A stretch of DNA of 64,000 nt. It comes from CAZGHS01 sp964525495. GTDB taxonomy: Bacteria > Patescibacteriota > Microgenomatia > JALYQM01. The stretch spans positions 104,367 to 168,366 of the forward strand of contig CAZGHS010000003.1 in NCBI GenBank assembly GCA_964525495.1, in the 5' to 3' direction. Under the pieces are notes generated by a model that saw only the letters and a program-made list of their open reading frames with translations, was not told the origin of the DNA and searched no databases. Shown piece after piece: positions 51,954-60,649 of this stretch. The translations under genes and the position numbers were made by a program. How positions within the stretch are numbered: the stretch's first letter is position 1; every line of letters starts with the position of its first letter.

Positions 51954-52742
51954 ATGAATAGTCGACGAATTCTTGCCATATTGAAACAGGAATACTACAT
52001 CACGAGACGGTCGGTGGAGATTATTTTTGACATACTTTTCATGCCGGTTATGTCGATTGTGGTGTTTGGATTTCTTTCCAGTTATCTAGCGAGTAGTGGT
52101 AACCCTCAAGCAGCAGGTGGCGTGTTGATGGGCATGATCCTGTGGCAAGTGTTGTTTATCGTGCAATATTCTGTGGCTGTTGGAAGTTTGTGGAATATCT
52201 GGTCTAGAAATTTGAGCACTATGTTCGTGTCGCCACTTCAAGTGAAAGAATATATCTTAGCGCATACTTTGTCTGGAGTAGTAAAAGGTTTGATGATTTT
52301 AACTTTGAGCTCCGCTATTTGTTACTTTCTGTTTGACTTTAATATTTTGCAGCTTGGATTTTTTAATCTGATTTTGTTCCTGGGTAACTTTATGTTGTTT
52401 GCCGTGGCAGTAGGCATGATGATCTTGGGAGCTATTTTCCGATTTGGTACTAAGATCCAGGCACTAGCGTGGGGACTTTTGTCTATTTTGCAGCCATTAA
52501 CTGCTGCATTTTATCCGGTATCTGTGTTACCTTCTCCTATTAGAGAATTCTCGTATATCTTCCCTGCTACTCATATTTTCGAAGCAGCTCGCTTGGCATA
52601 TGCGACCGGGGCTACTAATTGGAACGCTCTATTTATTGCGTTTGGACTTAATATTGTCTATCTAATAATTGGCATGAAAGTGTTTAAGTCAATGTTTTAT
52701 GCTTCACGGATGTCTGGGCAGTTTGCGCGGAATGAGGGTTAG
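51954..52742 (+). CDS. ABC-2 permease
   Basis: 262 aa from ATG 51954, preceded by AGGTGAT; an in-frame ATG at 51918 lies inside the ATPase gene. Six transmembrane helices, with ATMFVSPLQVKEYI-type coupling region and the AARLAYATG end typical of DrrB/NodJ permeases. Likely exports a lipid, glycan or drug. Confidence 0.88.
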   Translation: MNSRRILAILKQEYYITRRSVEIIFDILFMPVMSIVVFGFLSSYLASSGNPQAAGGVLMGMILWQVLFIVQYSVAVGSLWNIWSRNLSTMFVSPLQVKEYILAHTLSGVVKGLMILTLSSAICYFLFDFNILQLGFFNLILFLGNFMLFAVAVGMMILGAIFRFGTKIQALAWGLLSILQPLTAAFYPVSVLPSPIREFSYIFPATHIFEAARLAYATGATNWNALFIAFGLNIVYLIIGMKVFKSMFYASRMSGQFARNEG

Positions 52743-52948
52743 TTCCCTACTTCGTATCCCGCTTCGGCGATAACCTTCTTAATTGTATCAAGCGAGGTTT
52801 GTGTTTCATCGAATTCAACGGTGGACTGTGCTTTATGGTAATCGGTTTGCGATGACTTTACTCCAGGTAAATCTTCTAAATCACCATCAATGCGTATGGC
52901 ACAACTGGAACAGTGCATTTTATTGATCGAGAGAACTAGCTTCGTCAT
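52739..52948 (-). CDS. HMA-domain metallochaperone
   Basis: 69 aa, single heavy-metal-associated domain. Metal motif MHCSSC (C13, C16). CopZ/Atx1-like fold. It begins four bases inside the end of the TauE/SafE-like gene and is clearly co-translated with it. Confidence 0.88.
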   Translation of the reverse strand: MTKLVLSINKMHCSSCAIRIDGDLEDLPGVKSSQTDYHKAQSTVEFDETQTSLDTIKKVIAEAGYEVGN

Positions 52949-53949
52949 AAAACAAAGAACTCCCCTCTAAACATTCCCATAGAACAACTATAGACGAGTC
53001 TTCCTGGTTGCGTTGGTGTAAAGACAATTGTTTCCGACCCGTTTTCAGGCATGACTTTTATAATGCTTAAACTGGGAATTGCGAAAGCATTTGCACAAGA
53101 GTAACTGTTTCGTGACTCCAATGTTAATTCCACAGGAACGTCTTTTCGTAATACCTGTGTGCTTGCAGTATATCCTCGAGAGTCAATTGTAATGGATACT
53201 TTTTGTCGTTCGTACTCGATAAATGGTTTTGTGCTTTCTGCTGCTTGTGCTGGGGTGATCTGATTGGAGTTTAGGAGCGTATCTAAAGTATACGGGAATC
53301 CTAGCAGATTAAGTCCGGAATTGAGTGAGACGCCTGCGAGTACTACCAACGTAACTGCTGTTATTTTATAGAAATAATTTTGAAGGGATTGGTTGAGGTG
53401 GCGTGCAGTAAATCCGAGCGCTAGAAACACCCAGGAAGACGAGACTACAAATGTTGCCATGATCAGCATCCCCTGCCAAGCTGATCCTGAGGCTATTGCG
53501 AGTGCCTGCATAGCGAGCGTGGTTCCGCACGGAATAGCGATGGTTAATAATCCAAGGAGAGTAGGGGTTGCGATGTCTGCAGAGCCCTTTGAAACTTTAC
53601 GCACAGCTCTTTGCAGGAAATATGGTGGCTGGAAAATGAAGTATCTAAAAATCGGGTGAATATTGACTAGATTTGCGGCCACTCCGAGCATGTAGAGTGC
53701 GATAATAACTTGAATGATTGCTTGTACATTGCTGGTGAGATTAAATATACTCCCAAAAGCTCCCAGGGCTGCTCCAATGGCTGCATACGCAAAAAGTTTA
53801 GCGAGTATGAAGGCAATAACCGGAACGGCTTGTGAACCTTTTGTGTGTGCCATGGCAGAGGTTAATAACCCTCCCTGGACAGCAAAACAGGATAGTCCCC
53901 CTGTCGTTACTCCGGCGATAACAATGGAAAGAAGATTTATCTGATCCAT
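52945..53949 (-). CDS. TauE/SafE-like membrane protein with cupredoxin-like tail
   Basis: 334 aa from ATG 53949; TTG 53955 is rejected since -10 TATACT (53956-53961) is six bases before the ATG. About six transmembrane helices with GGLSCFAVQGGLLTSAM and TIAIPCGTTLAMQALA, the two Cys/Pro half-repeats of DsbD/SafE-type transporters. The last 100 residues are external and read as a cupredoxin-like domain with SCANAF and CSMGMFRGEF. Probably moves copper or reducing power across the membrane. Confidence 0.8.
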   Translation of the reverse strand: MDQINLLSIVIAGVTTGGLSCFAVQGGLLTSAMAHTKGSQAVPVIAFILAKLFAYAAIGAALGAFGSIFNLTSNVQAIIQVIIALYMLGVAANLVNIHPIFRYFIFQPPYFLQRAVRKVSKGSADIATPTLLGLLTIAIPCGTTLAMQALAIASGSAWQGMLIMATFVVSSSWVFLALGFTARHLNQSLQNYFYKITAVTLVVLAGVSLNSGLNLLGFPYTLDTLLNSNQITPAQAAESTKPFIEYERQKVSITIDSRGYTASTQVLRKDVPVELTLESRNSYSCANAFAIPSLSIIKVMPENGSETIVFTPTQPGRLVYSCSMGMFRGEFFVL

Positions 53950-53955
53950 ATACAA

Positions 53956-53978
53956 AGTATATCATCTGCCTGTATAAT
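53956..53978. promoter_or_regulatory. divergent -10 boxes of the SafE-like and DsbA-like genes
   Basis: Minus strand TATACT (53956-53961), six bases from the SafE-like ATG; plus strand consensus TATAAT (53973-53978), followed by AAGGAG and the DsbA-like ATG at 54000. Confidence 0.6.
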
Positions 53979-53999
53979 AGCAGTTAAGGAGTTCTTGTT

Positions 54000-54647
54000 A
54001 TGACTAATGAAGTTAAATTTCTTATTACAACCGTAATTGTTACTGTAGGAGTTTTAATTGGAGGTGCGTACTATTTTACTAAAAGTGGCCCAACGACGAG
54101 TGGAACGGTAGCAATGACTGATGTTCTTAAAGACGACATGTATAGTATTGGTTCTCCGTCTGCACAAATAAAAATCGCAGAATTCGCTGACTTTCAGTGC
54201 CCTGCGTGTGCTGCAAGCGAGCCTACTCTTAAGGAAGTTTTGAAGGAGTATGGTGATAAAGTTTACTTTGAATATCATCATTTCCCATTAGCTATTCATA
54301 ATTGGTCTATTCTGGCTGCTGAAGCAGCAGAGGCAGCTGGTGCTCAAGGCAAGTTTCAAGAATATCATGATGTTCTTTTTGCAAAGCAAACAGAGTGGTC
54401 AGCAAATAAAGATGCTACTACTTTGTTTAAGCAATATGCTAAAGATTTAGGTTTGGATACCACTAAGTTTAACGATGAACTTGATAAGCATACGTACAAA
54501 GATAAGGTTCTAGCATCGTATAGCCATGGTTCATCCTTGAATGTGCAGTCGACTCCGACATTCTTCGTGAATGGTCAAAAGATCGAAGGTGGATTGCGAA
54601 AAGAAGAATGGAAGACGTTACTCGACGCAGAGTTGCAGAAGAAATAG
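54000..54647 (+). CDS. membrane-anchored DsbA-like thiol oxidoreductase
   Basis: 215 aa. N-terminal helix (FLITTVIVTVGVLIGGAYYF), then a Thioredoxin_4 domain with the active site FQCPACAAS and cis-Pro loop QSTPTFFVNGQ. It forms or isomerises disulfides outside the membrane. AAGGAG lies 8 bases before ATG. Next to the SafE-HMA pair. Confidence 0.92.
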   Translation: MTNEVKFLITTVIVTVGVLIGGAYYFTKSGPTTSGTVAMTDVLKDDMYSIGSPSAQIKIAEFADFQCPACAASEPTLKEVLKEYGDKVYFEYHHFPLAIHNWSILAAEAAEAAGAQGKFQEYHDVLFAKQTEWSANKDATTLFKQYAKDLGLDTTKFNDELDKHTYKDKVLASYSHGSSLNVQSTPTFFVNGQKIEGGLRKEEWKTLLDAELQKK

Positions 54648-54782
54648 TAGTCTCTAAATCCTCTTTGACATGTTTTACGTCGACACGTTTCGCGCAATGT
54701 ATGCGCGTAGAAACTCTACATCGACAAAATGGTATGTCGAAGAAGGTCGTCTTTAAACATGTCTGCAGCGGTTTAGAGATTG
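54648..54782 (+). ncRNA. three-way-junction structured RNA candidate
   Basis: Starts at the base after the DsbA-like stop. Outer stem: TCTCTAAA (54651-54658) with TTTAGAGA (54772-54779), extended by wobbles at its base. Second stem: GACATGTTT (54667-54675) with AAACATGTC (54755-54763), continuing as CGAC (54681-54684) with GTCG (54746-54749). Inside are two hairpins: GTTTCGCGCA with TGCGC and GAAAC (54687-54714), and TCGACA with TGTCGA (54721-54740). There is no T-run, so it is not a terminator. It may be a 3' UTR element, a small RNA, or a folded mobile repeat. Confidence 0.5.
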
Positions 54783-54799
54783 AGGTTAAACATTAGGAT

Positions 54800-55213
54800 T
54801 TATTCAAACGTTGCGACTATATTCATCGGAGGTAGATTCAAGCGTGTTCTACCTTCTGTTGCCCCGTTAATGTTTCTATCGAATCCCATGACTTTTCCTT
54901 CAATAATCTGATACTCCGTGGGATACTGCACTGCGGGAGACGGCGACGGTGTTTGGTTTGCTATGCTTGCTGGAGTTGGTGTTGCCTTGGCCTGGTTATT
55001 TTTCTGTGAGTTGCCCATCATCACGACGCCGTATATGGCCACGCCTATAAGCACGAGAAGTGCCACTCCAATGCCACCTAGTTTCATATATCTCATGCGT
55101 GCTGACTGTGGTCCCATTTTAATAATATTTTTTGAGGATTCAAATTCATCCATTTCTGTCTCTGGCAAGTTTTTTGGTGCTGGTGGTGGTGTCTGTGGTG
55201 ATTCAGTATTCAT
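54800..55213 (-). CDS. single-helix membrane protein, Pro-rich
   Basis: 137 aa. Pro-rich cytoplasmic start, a basic stretch, one transmembrane helix (IGVALLVLIGVAIYGVVMM), a Thr/Pro/Ala linker and a short external end (IIEGKVMGFDRNINGAT). Last gene of the exporter operon. No family recognised. Confidence 0.65.
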   Translation of the reverse strand: MNTESPQTPPPAPKNLPETEMDEFESSKNIIKMGPQSARMRYMKLGGIGVALLVLIGVAIYGVVMMGNSQKNNQAKATPTPASIANQTPSPSPAVQYPTEYQIIEGKVMGFDRNINGATEGRTRLNLPPMNIVATFE

Positions 55214-55216
55214 ACT

Positions 55217-56083
55217 CTAAAGCTCCTTGTATGCGTCTCGAGCGATCTGATTAATCTCTTTGAACTTAATATTGTACTGTCGGTGTCGATTATTTACCGT
55301 CTCTAGTCCGTCTGTCTCGATTTTCAATCGTTCGACTTCGTAGACCGGAACATTATCTTTTGTTGTGGAGGGGTACATTTGCTCAACCACGTTGTTTAGT
55401 AGAGATTCATTGTCTGCTAGCTGTGGCAGAATATCTTCGGTCCATCGGTCTACAATCTCCCTTGACCTATTCTCTTCTGGATAGCCGCCCATAATATTTT
55501 TAAAATCGAGTACTATTTCACGAACACTATCGTTGCGCTTCTTGGCTGTCAGAACATCTATGTATGTAAGAGAGAGTGTTGAAGTAAGTTTAATGTAGGT
55601 GTATCTGAGATTGAGGGCGTTTGAAACAGTTGTTGCTTGCTCAAGAGTAGTAATGCCTTGCACGGTTTGGGCACTATCGAGTAAATATGTTTTATGTGTT
55701 GCGATGTCATTCTGTAAACCATTTTTTACGCGTGTATTAAAATCTTCTTGCTGCATTACATTTGACTCAAGTAACTGAATATATGTTAGAAGTGCTTTGC
55801 GTGAACTATCGAGCATTAGCTTACTTGAAGCCAGCGCATCCTCTTTGGACTGTACTGTTTTGTATGCGATATATTTGCTTTTATCTGATTCAAATTGCTT
55901 GCGGTCGTTATAAAAAAGATTGAGGTTATAAATATATTCTTGATACTGATCTGGGAGCGGTGTGTGTTCTGCTCGTTCTCTTTTTTCCTTTTCGGTGAGC
56001 CCCTGTGCATTAGCAAGTGTAGTTGAAAGTACAACTGATAATACAACTGCGATGGCAAATATGATCTTATTTCTTATCTTCAT
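55217..56083 (-). CDS. secreted helical protein
   Basis: 288 aa. Signal peptide (IIFAIAVVLSVVLSTTLANA), then almost wholly helical, charged, coiled-coil-like. No family recognised. Lies between the MacB-like permease (15 bases away) and the 137-aa membrane protein, so it may form an external part of the exporter. Confidence 0.7.
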   Translation of the reverse strand: MKIRNKIIFAIAVVLSVVLSTTLANAQGLTEKEKRERAEHTPLPDQYQEYIYNLNLFYNDRKQFESDKSKYIAYKTVQSKEDALASSKLMLDSSRKALLTYIQLLESNVMQQEDFNTRVKNGLQNDIATHKTYLLDSAQTVQGITTLEQATTVSNALNLRYTYIKLTSTLSLTYIDVLTAKKRNDSVREIVLDFKNIMGGYPEENRSREIVDRWTEDILPQLADNESLLNNVVEQMYPSTTKDNVPVYEVERLKIETDGLETVNNRHRQYNIKFKEINQIARDAYKEL

Positions 56084-56098
56084 GCTTTTATAATAGAA

Positions 56099-57283
56099 TT
56101 ATTCGTATCGTAATGCAACAATTGGATCTAGTCGGGAGGCACGAATTGCTGGTGCCACCCCAAATATTACCCCAACTGCTACAGAAAATCCAAACGCAAG
56201 TCCGACAGCCCAGAGTGGGACAGCCGTACTTAAGAAAAATCCGAGTCCGAACGATCCCAGATATCCTAATCCTATGCCGATCAATCCTCCTGCAACGCTG
56301 AGTACAATTGCTTCGATTAGGAATTGAGTCAGGATAGCGTTTGGTGGTGCGCCTACTGCTTTGCGCAATCCGATCTCACGAGTACGCTCTGTAACTGAGA
56401 CAAGCATAATATTCATGATACCTATGCCTCCGACAAGTAATGAAATAGCGGCGATTCCGGCGAGGGCAATTGAAAGAACACCCAGGATCCCTTGAATAGT
56501 GTCTAATGTTTGTTGCTGGGTGAGTACGCTAAAATCGTCTTTGGAAATACGACGCGAAAGAACTTGTGTAATGCGCCGTTTGAGTGGTTCGACTTCTTCA
56601 GGAGTTTTGGCTTTTATATAGATGACGTTAATGTTCTCTGCTCCGAACTGTTTCATCATTGCCTTGAGCGGTAGCGCAATGACTTTATCTTGATCTTGTC
56701 CTAAGACTGAACCTTTTGGTTCAAAAACTCCGACTACTGTATACCGCTTGTTACCTACTTGTACTTGTTTTCCGATCAGAGAGCCTTTTGATAAATTTGA
56801 TTCAGCGCTTGGCCCGATCACCGCGACGTTACTGGCATTTTCTATTTCTTCATCTGTCAGCATTCGCCCTTCTTTTACTGGGTAGTTTAATACCTTTGCA
56901 AATGATTGATCGATTCCAAATACTTCCGTCTGCTTGGACTGCTTTCCTTGATAACTAAGGGTTACGATGTTGCGCACGGCTCCTGTGATCGCCGCAGCGT
57001 CGACTCTTTGCCGTAAGTACTCTACATGCTCAGGCTTGAGTCGATTGACCGTCGCGCCTCCTGGGCCTTCGTTAGCACCGTTTCCTCCTGGAAATACGTA
57101 CAGTAAGTTGGATCCGATATCTTCGATCTGTTTAGTGATGTAGCGCTCAAGTCCGGTCCCTAGCGAAATAAGGAGAATAACAGAAGTAGTACCGATGATA
57201 ATACCCAGCGTCGTAAGAAGTGTACGGACTTTGTATGTCCATAAAGCAGTGAGCGCAAGGTATATGTTCTCTTTGAGATGCAT
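56099..57283 (-). CDS. MacB-like ABC permease
   Basis: 394 aa. N-terminal helix (LLTTLGIIIGTTSVILLISLG), MacB_PCD external domain (GSNLLYVFPGG, VGVFEPKGS), then three helices with the FtsX motif TERTREIGLRKAVGA. MacB-type pumps do not move substrates through the helices but use mechanotransmission. No outer membrane partner is expected here. Starts one base after the ATPase stop (TAATATG). Confidence 0.93.
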   Translation of the reverse strand: MHLKENIYLALTALWTYKVRTLLTTLGIIIGTTSVILLISLGTGLERYITKQIEDIGSNLLYVFPGGNGANEGPGGATVNRLKPEHVEYLRQRVDAAAITGAVRNIVTLSYQGKQSKQTEVFGIDQSFAKVLNYPVKEGRMLTDEEIENASNVAVIGPSAESNLSKGSLIGKQVQVGNKRYTVVGVFEPKGSVLGQDQDKVIALPLKAMMKQFGAENINVIYIKAKTPEEVEPLKRRITQVLSRRISKDDFSVLTQQQTLDTIQGILGVLSIALAGIAAISLLVGGIGIMNIMLVSVTERTREIGLRKAVGAPPNAILTQFLIEAIVLSVAGGLIGIGLGYLGSFGLGFFLSTAVPLWAVGLAFGFSVAVGVIFGVAPAIRASRLDPIVALRYE

Positions 57284-57284
57284 A

Positions 57285-57965
57285 TTAGCGGTTATCTCCC
57301 ATTATTTCACCATCCACTATTCGTATTACTCGTTTCGCTTGAGCGGCGATATCTGGATCGTGGGTGACTAATATGATCGTCTTTCCTTGTGCATGTAAAT
57401 CTCTGAAGAGATCCAAGATCTGTGTCCCAGATTTGCTGTCGAGATTGCCTGTGGGTTCATCGGCCAAAATAAGTGAGGGGTTGTTTACCAGAGCACGCGC
57501 GATAGCTACGCGCTGCTGCTGTCCTCCAGAAAGCTCCGCCGGATGATTGTTCAGTTTTGAACCTAGTCCAACGATTTCAAGTTTTTCTTTTGCCAGTTTT
57601 TCTCGTTGTAATGGCGGAACATGGGCATAGATGAGAGGTAACATCACGTTGTCGATTGCTCGCGTTTTTTTAAGTAGATTGAATGCTTGAAACACAAATC
57701 CAATTTTTTTGTTACGAATTTTTGCTAACTCGGCTTGAGCAGTGGCTGCGACCTTTGCTCCGTCGATGGCGACGGTTCCTTCGGTAGGTACGTCTAAGAG
57801 CCCTATGATATGCATGAGTGTAGATTTTCCTGATCCTGAAGGACCAGTGATCGCAACGAATTCACCTGGATTAATATCTAGGCTTATACCATTCAGGGCG
57901 TAAAATTCCTCGCCTCCCATTTTGTATATTTTTTTGACATTCTCTAGTCTGATAACAGGTTCCAT
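57285..57965 (-). CDS. MacB/LolD-like ABC ATPase
   Basis: 226 aa. Walker A GPSGSGKST, signature LSGGQQQR, Walker B LILADEPTGNLDS, and the FQAFNLL segment of the MacB/LolD branch. Coupled to the permease downstream and the adaptor upstream. Confidence 0.95.
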   Translation of the reverse strand: MEPVIRLENVKKIYKMGGEEFYALNGISLDINPGEFVAITGPSGSGKSTLMHIIGLLDVPTEGTVAIDGAKVAATAQAELAKIRNKKIGFVFQAFNLLKKTRAIDNVMLPLIYAHVPPLQREKLAKEKLEIVGLGSKLNNHPAELSGGQQQRVAIARALVNNPSLILADEPTGNLDSKSGTQILDLFRDLHAQGKTIILVTHDPDIAAQAKRVIRIVDGEIMGDNR

Positions 57966-57974
57966 ACATATTCT

Positions 57975-59021
57975 TTATTTTTTGTTTTCGACTTCTACTG
58001 CCTGACCTTCGGTAAGTGCTGCGGTGTCGCCGCTTATAATTGATTCGCCTTCAGTAAGGCCAGAAATAACTTCTGCTTCAATATCGCTTTCTAATCCCGT
58101 GGTGACAGTGCGCTTGGTGACTTTGCTGTTTTCTATAACGTATACAAATTTTACGTCTTCATCTTCTTGGATAAATTCGAGCGGTAGTAATACAACGTTA
58201 TCCTTTTTTGCTGTTTGGATATCTCCGTCTCCGTTCATGCCGACGAGGAGTGTACTGTCACCTGCTTGGATACCTATGCGGACTGGGTAATAGGTGTTAC
58301 CTGATGTGCCAGTTTTGGCAATTGTTTCAATCTTAGTTACACTACCTGAAAATGTTTTGCCGCTGTAAGAATCTAAAAACACCTCTGCTGTTAACCCTAG
58401 AGTAATGGTGCCGATGTCTTGTTCATCTACCTCTGCCACAAACTCCAGAGCTGAAGGATCAACTACGGTAATCACCGGTCCTGAACCAGGTGTTTCTCCG
58501 ACATCAGCAGTAATGCTTGAAATGATTCCGCTGATAGGTGAAATAAGTGTTCTGTCTTGATAGCCTGTTCGTGTTTGCCCTACCAAAGCTGAATACGCAT
58601 CACGTTGCGCTTCGAGTTGTGCCTTAGAGATCATGTATGTGTCTGTTTTTGGTTTATCTTTGTTATTGTTCTCAAATTCGCGTAGTTTCTCGAGTGCAAG
58701 TCGGTAGTCTGCCCAGGCTTTATTTTCTTGTTGCTTCAATGAAGAACCGTCGAGGTATGCGAGCACTTGCCCTTTTTTAACCTCATCCCCTTCTTTAAAT
58801 GGAAGCGATGAGATTCTACCTGTTCCCGTGAAACTGAGTTCGGATGTATTCTGTGATTGCACTTTTCCGCTGGCTGATACTACTTTGAGTAGTTCACCGC
58901 GGGCGATTTTTTCTGTGGTTACTTTCTTGGGCGCCTGGGAATTTGCGTATGCGCTGTAGCCAAAGAAAGCGACAAGTCCTACTACTACAGTTAAAATAAT
59001 TGTGCGTTTTCGAATTTTCAT
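57975..59021 (-). CDS. MacA-like membrane fusion protein
   Basis: 348 aa. N-terminal anchor (IILTVVVGLVAFFGYSAYA), a barrel-sandwich hybrid with GDEVKKGQVLAYLDGSSL, an alpha-hairpin (about 100-140), and YPVRIGIQAGDSTLLVGMNG of the beta-barrel. Delivers substrates to the MacB pump. First gene of the operon. -10 TACAAT lies nine bases before ATG. Confidence 0.92.
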   Translation of the reverse strand: MKIRKRTIILTVVVGLVAFFGYSAYANSQAPKKVTTEKIARGELLKVVSASGKVQSQNTSELSFTGTGRISSLPFKEGDEVKKGQVLAYLDGSSLKQQENKAWADYRLALEKLREFENNNKDKPKTDTYMISKAQLEAQRDAYSALVGQTRTGYQDRTLISPISGIISSITADVGETPGSGPVITVVDPSALEFVAEVDEQDIGTITLGLTAEVFLDSYSGKTFSGSVTKIETIAKTGTSGNTYYPVRIGIQAGDSTLLVGMNGDGDIQTAKKDNVVLLPLEFIQEDEDVKFVYVIENSKVTKRTVTTGLESDIEAEVISGLTEGESIISGDTAALTEGQAVEVENKK

Positions 59022-59037
59022 ACAGAAGTTATTGTAC

Positions 59038-59766
59038 CTACATGGGTAATAGCATGTACAGTGCCATTATGGCCATGATGATGTCTTCAAATAGTGTTAG
59101 ATAAGATAATGGAATATTAAATTTAGTGCCAAGACATGCACACTGAATTTTGCGCTTCGTGTGGAGGGCTTTCCAAACCCCGTATGCTGCAAATGTCATC
59201 AGCACGAGTGTTACCAGGTTGGTAATGAACGGCGCGATGTCGAATAGATATAGTAAGCCCAAAGTCATTTGAATAAACGGATATGCCAAGGCATAGTTTT
59301 TACTACGTTTTGCTAACTCGTCGTATTGCGCAAAACTCATAGCAAACGCCTGGAGATTGTAGAACTTGAATGAAGCGAAGACGATAAAGAATCCTCCCAT
59401 GAAGATGTTCATAGACTGGATCAGGGTGCGACCACTGGAGAAGTATGGAACGAAGGCAATAAGAGCTAAAGTTATGAGAATACTCGACTGAAGTAGATAT
59501 GGTTTACATTTAGAATAGATTGCGTCGAGCAAAGATGTGGTTGCACCTGGATTGCTCAATTCGAGTGTATATTCTAGTTTGTTATTTTTTAGTGTCTCGT
59601 TGAGGGCATCTACTGCCGGCATACTTGCCGCAGTAATATGTGCAGTATTGGTAGCATGGTCGACGTGAATCGATTCAATGCCGTTTGTATCACTTAATGC
59701 TTTCGTGATGCTTCGTGCACAGTTTTCACAGTGCATTCCATTTACTTTGTATGTTTGTGTAGCCAT
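59038..59766 (-). CDS. HMA-domain plus MauE-like membrane protein
   Basis: 242 aa from ATG 59766. HMA domain 1-70 with GMHCENC (C13, C16), then about five transmembrane helices of the DoxX/MauE type with the CACLGTKF motif. MauE-like proteins take part in thiol redox or metal work at the membrane. The longer ATG-less extension upstream lies inside tRNA-Leu. Only six bases separate the tRNA 3' end from the ATG, so tRNA processing would generate a nearly leaderless message. Confidence 0.85.
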   Translation of the reverse strand: MATQTYKVNGMHCENCARSITKALSDTNGIESIHVDHATNTAHITAASMPAVDALNETLKNNKLEYTLELSNPGATTSLLDAIYSKCKPYLLQSSILITLALIAFVPYFSSGRTLIQSMNIFMGGFFIVFASFKFYNLQAFAMSFAQYDELAKRSKNYALAYPFIQMTLGLLYLFDIAPFITNLVTLVLMTFAAYGVWKALHTKRKIQCACLGTKFNIPLSYLTLFEDIIMAIMALYMLLPM

Positions 59767-59772
59767 AACAAG

Positions 59773-59854
59773 TGCCGGGAAGAGGACTTGAACCTCCAAG
59801 GATTGCTCCACACGGTCCTAAGCCGTGCGCGTCTGCCAGTTTCGCCATCCCGGC
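59773..59854 (-). tRNA. tRNA-Leu (TAG)
   Basis: 82 bases: acceptor GCCGGGA with TCCCGGC, anticodon loop CTTAGGA between CACGG and CCGTG, class II variable arm, T arm GGTTCAAGTCC. CCA not encoded. A promoter GTGAAA-17-TAAAAT lies in the end of gatD. Confidence 0.95.
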
Positions 59855-59878
59855 TTAAACTTAAGGTATTTTACCAAT

Positions 59879-60649
59879 TTATGCGTATTTTTTCACTATA
59901 TGATTATGTGCCTGGAGTGCGAGTGTGTCTGGCAATGGTTCGAACTTTGTGTCATCTTGATACCTGTATTTAGTTGCTTGGTGTAGTAAGTAATCGGTAA
60001 AATGAGGATTTTTTGGCAAAAGCGATCCGTGCATATAGGTGCCAAAGGCATTTTTAACCCAGCATCCCTCGTATTGTTTGGACTCGTTGTTGCCGTACCC
60101 GTAGAGTGTTTGGCCTAAGGTTTGTGTCGCTGGAGTAAGTGTTGTTTGGCCGCTGTGGTTTTCGAAACCAACAAGTGTGTGTGGTATTTCCCACTGCGTC
60201 GTATATATATTTTGAATCGCTTCGTCTAGTTTTTGGTTTGTTTTGACCACGAGATTATTGATCATGCGCGTATTGCTTGCATGAGTCTCACTAGGAAATA
60301 TGTCGATACCTTTTAAGTCATCGCCTTCAAACGGACGATAAAATTTTCCAAACAGTTGATAGCCCCCACAGATGGTCAGTGCTACGGCTCCGCGATTAAT
60401 GTCGTCTGTGATGATAGGAGCAAGTCGCTGAATATCTTGTGATACGAAAACTTGTTGTTGATCCTGTCCTCCTCCAAAAAAGTAGATGTCGATCGTATTG
60501 TTTTTTAATTCCGAGTTTTTTGAAATGCTCTGTACTTCTATTTCAATTTCACGAGACTTTCCACGATTTATTAATGCAATGATATTGCCTGTATCGCCGT
60601 ATATATTCATATATTCTGGATATAAGTATCCAAGTGTTAGCTTTTTCAT
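59879..60649 (-). CDS. gatD: lipid II isoglutaminyl synthase, glutaminase subunit
   Basis: 256 aa from ATG 60649, with GGAGG before it and TAATG overlap with the murT stop. CobB/CobQ-type glutamine amidotransferase: FGGGQDQQQVF, catalytic Cys in LTICGGYQLFG, and a His near YGCWVKNAFGTYMHGS. It supplies ammonia to MurT for amidating the D-Glu of the lipid II stem. Confidence 0.93.
   Translation of the reverse strand: MKKLTLGYLYPEYMNIYGDTGNIIALINRGKSREIEIEVQSISKNSELKNNTIDIYFFGGGQDQQQVFVSQDIQRLAPIITDDINRGAVALTICGGYQLFGKFYRPFEGDDLKGIDIFPSETHASNTRMINNLVVKTNQKLDEAIQNIYTTQWEIPHTLVGFENHSGQTTLTPATQTLGQTLYGYGNNESKQYEGCWVKNAFGTYMHGSLLPKNPHFTDYLLHQATKYRYQDDTKFEPLPDTLALQAHNHIVKKYA

Noticed and set aside
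54608..54796. 62-codon plus-strand frame over the structured RNA
   Set aside because: It starts inside the DsbA-like gene and its odd composition is explained by the inverted repeats.
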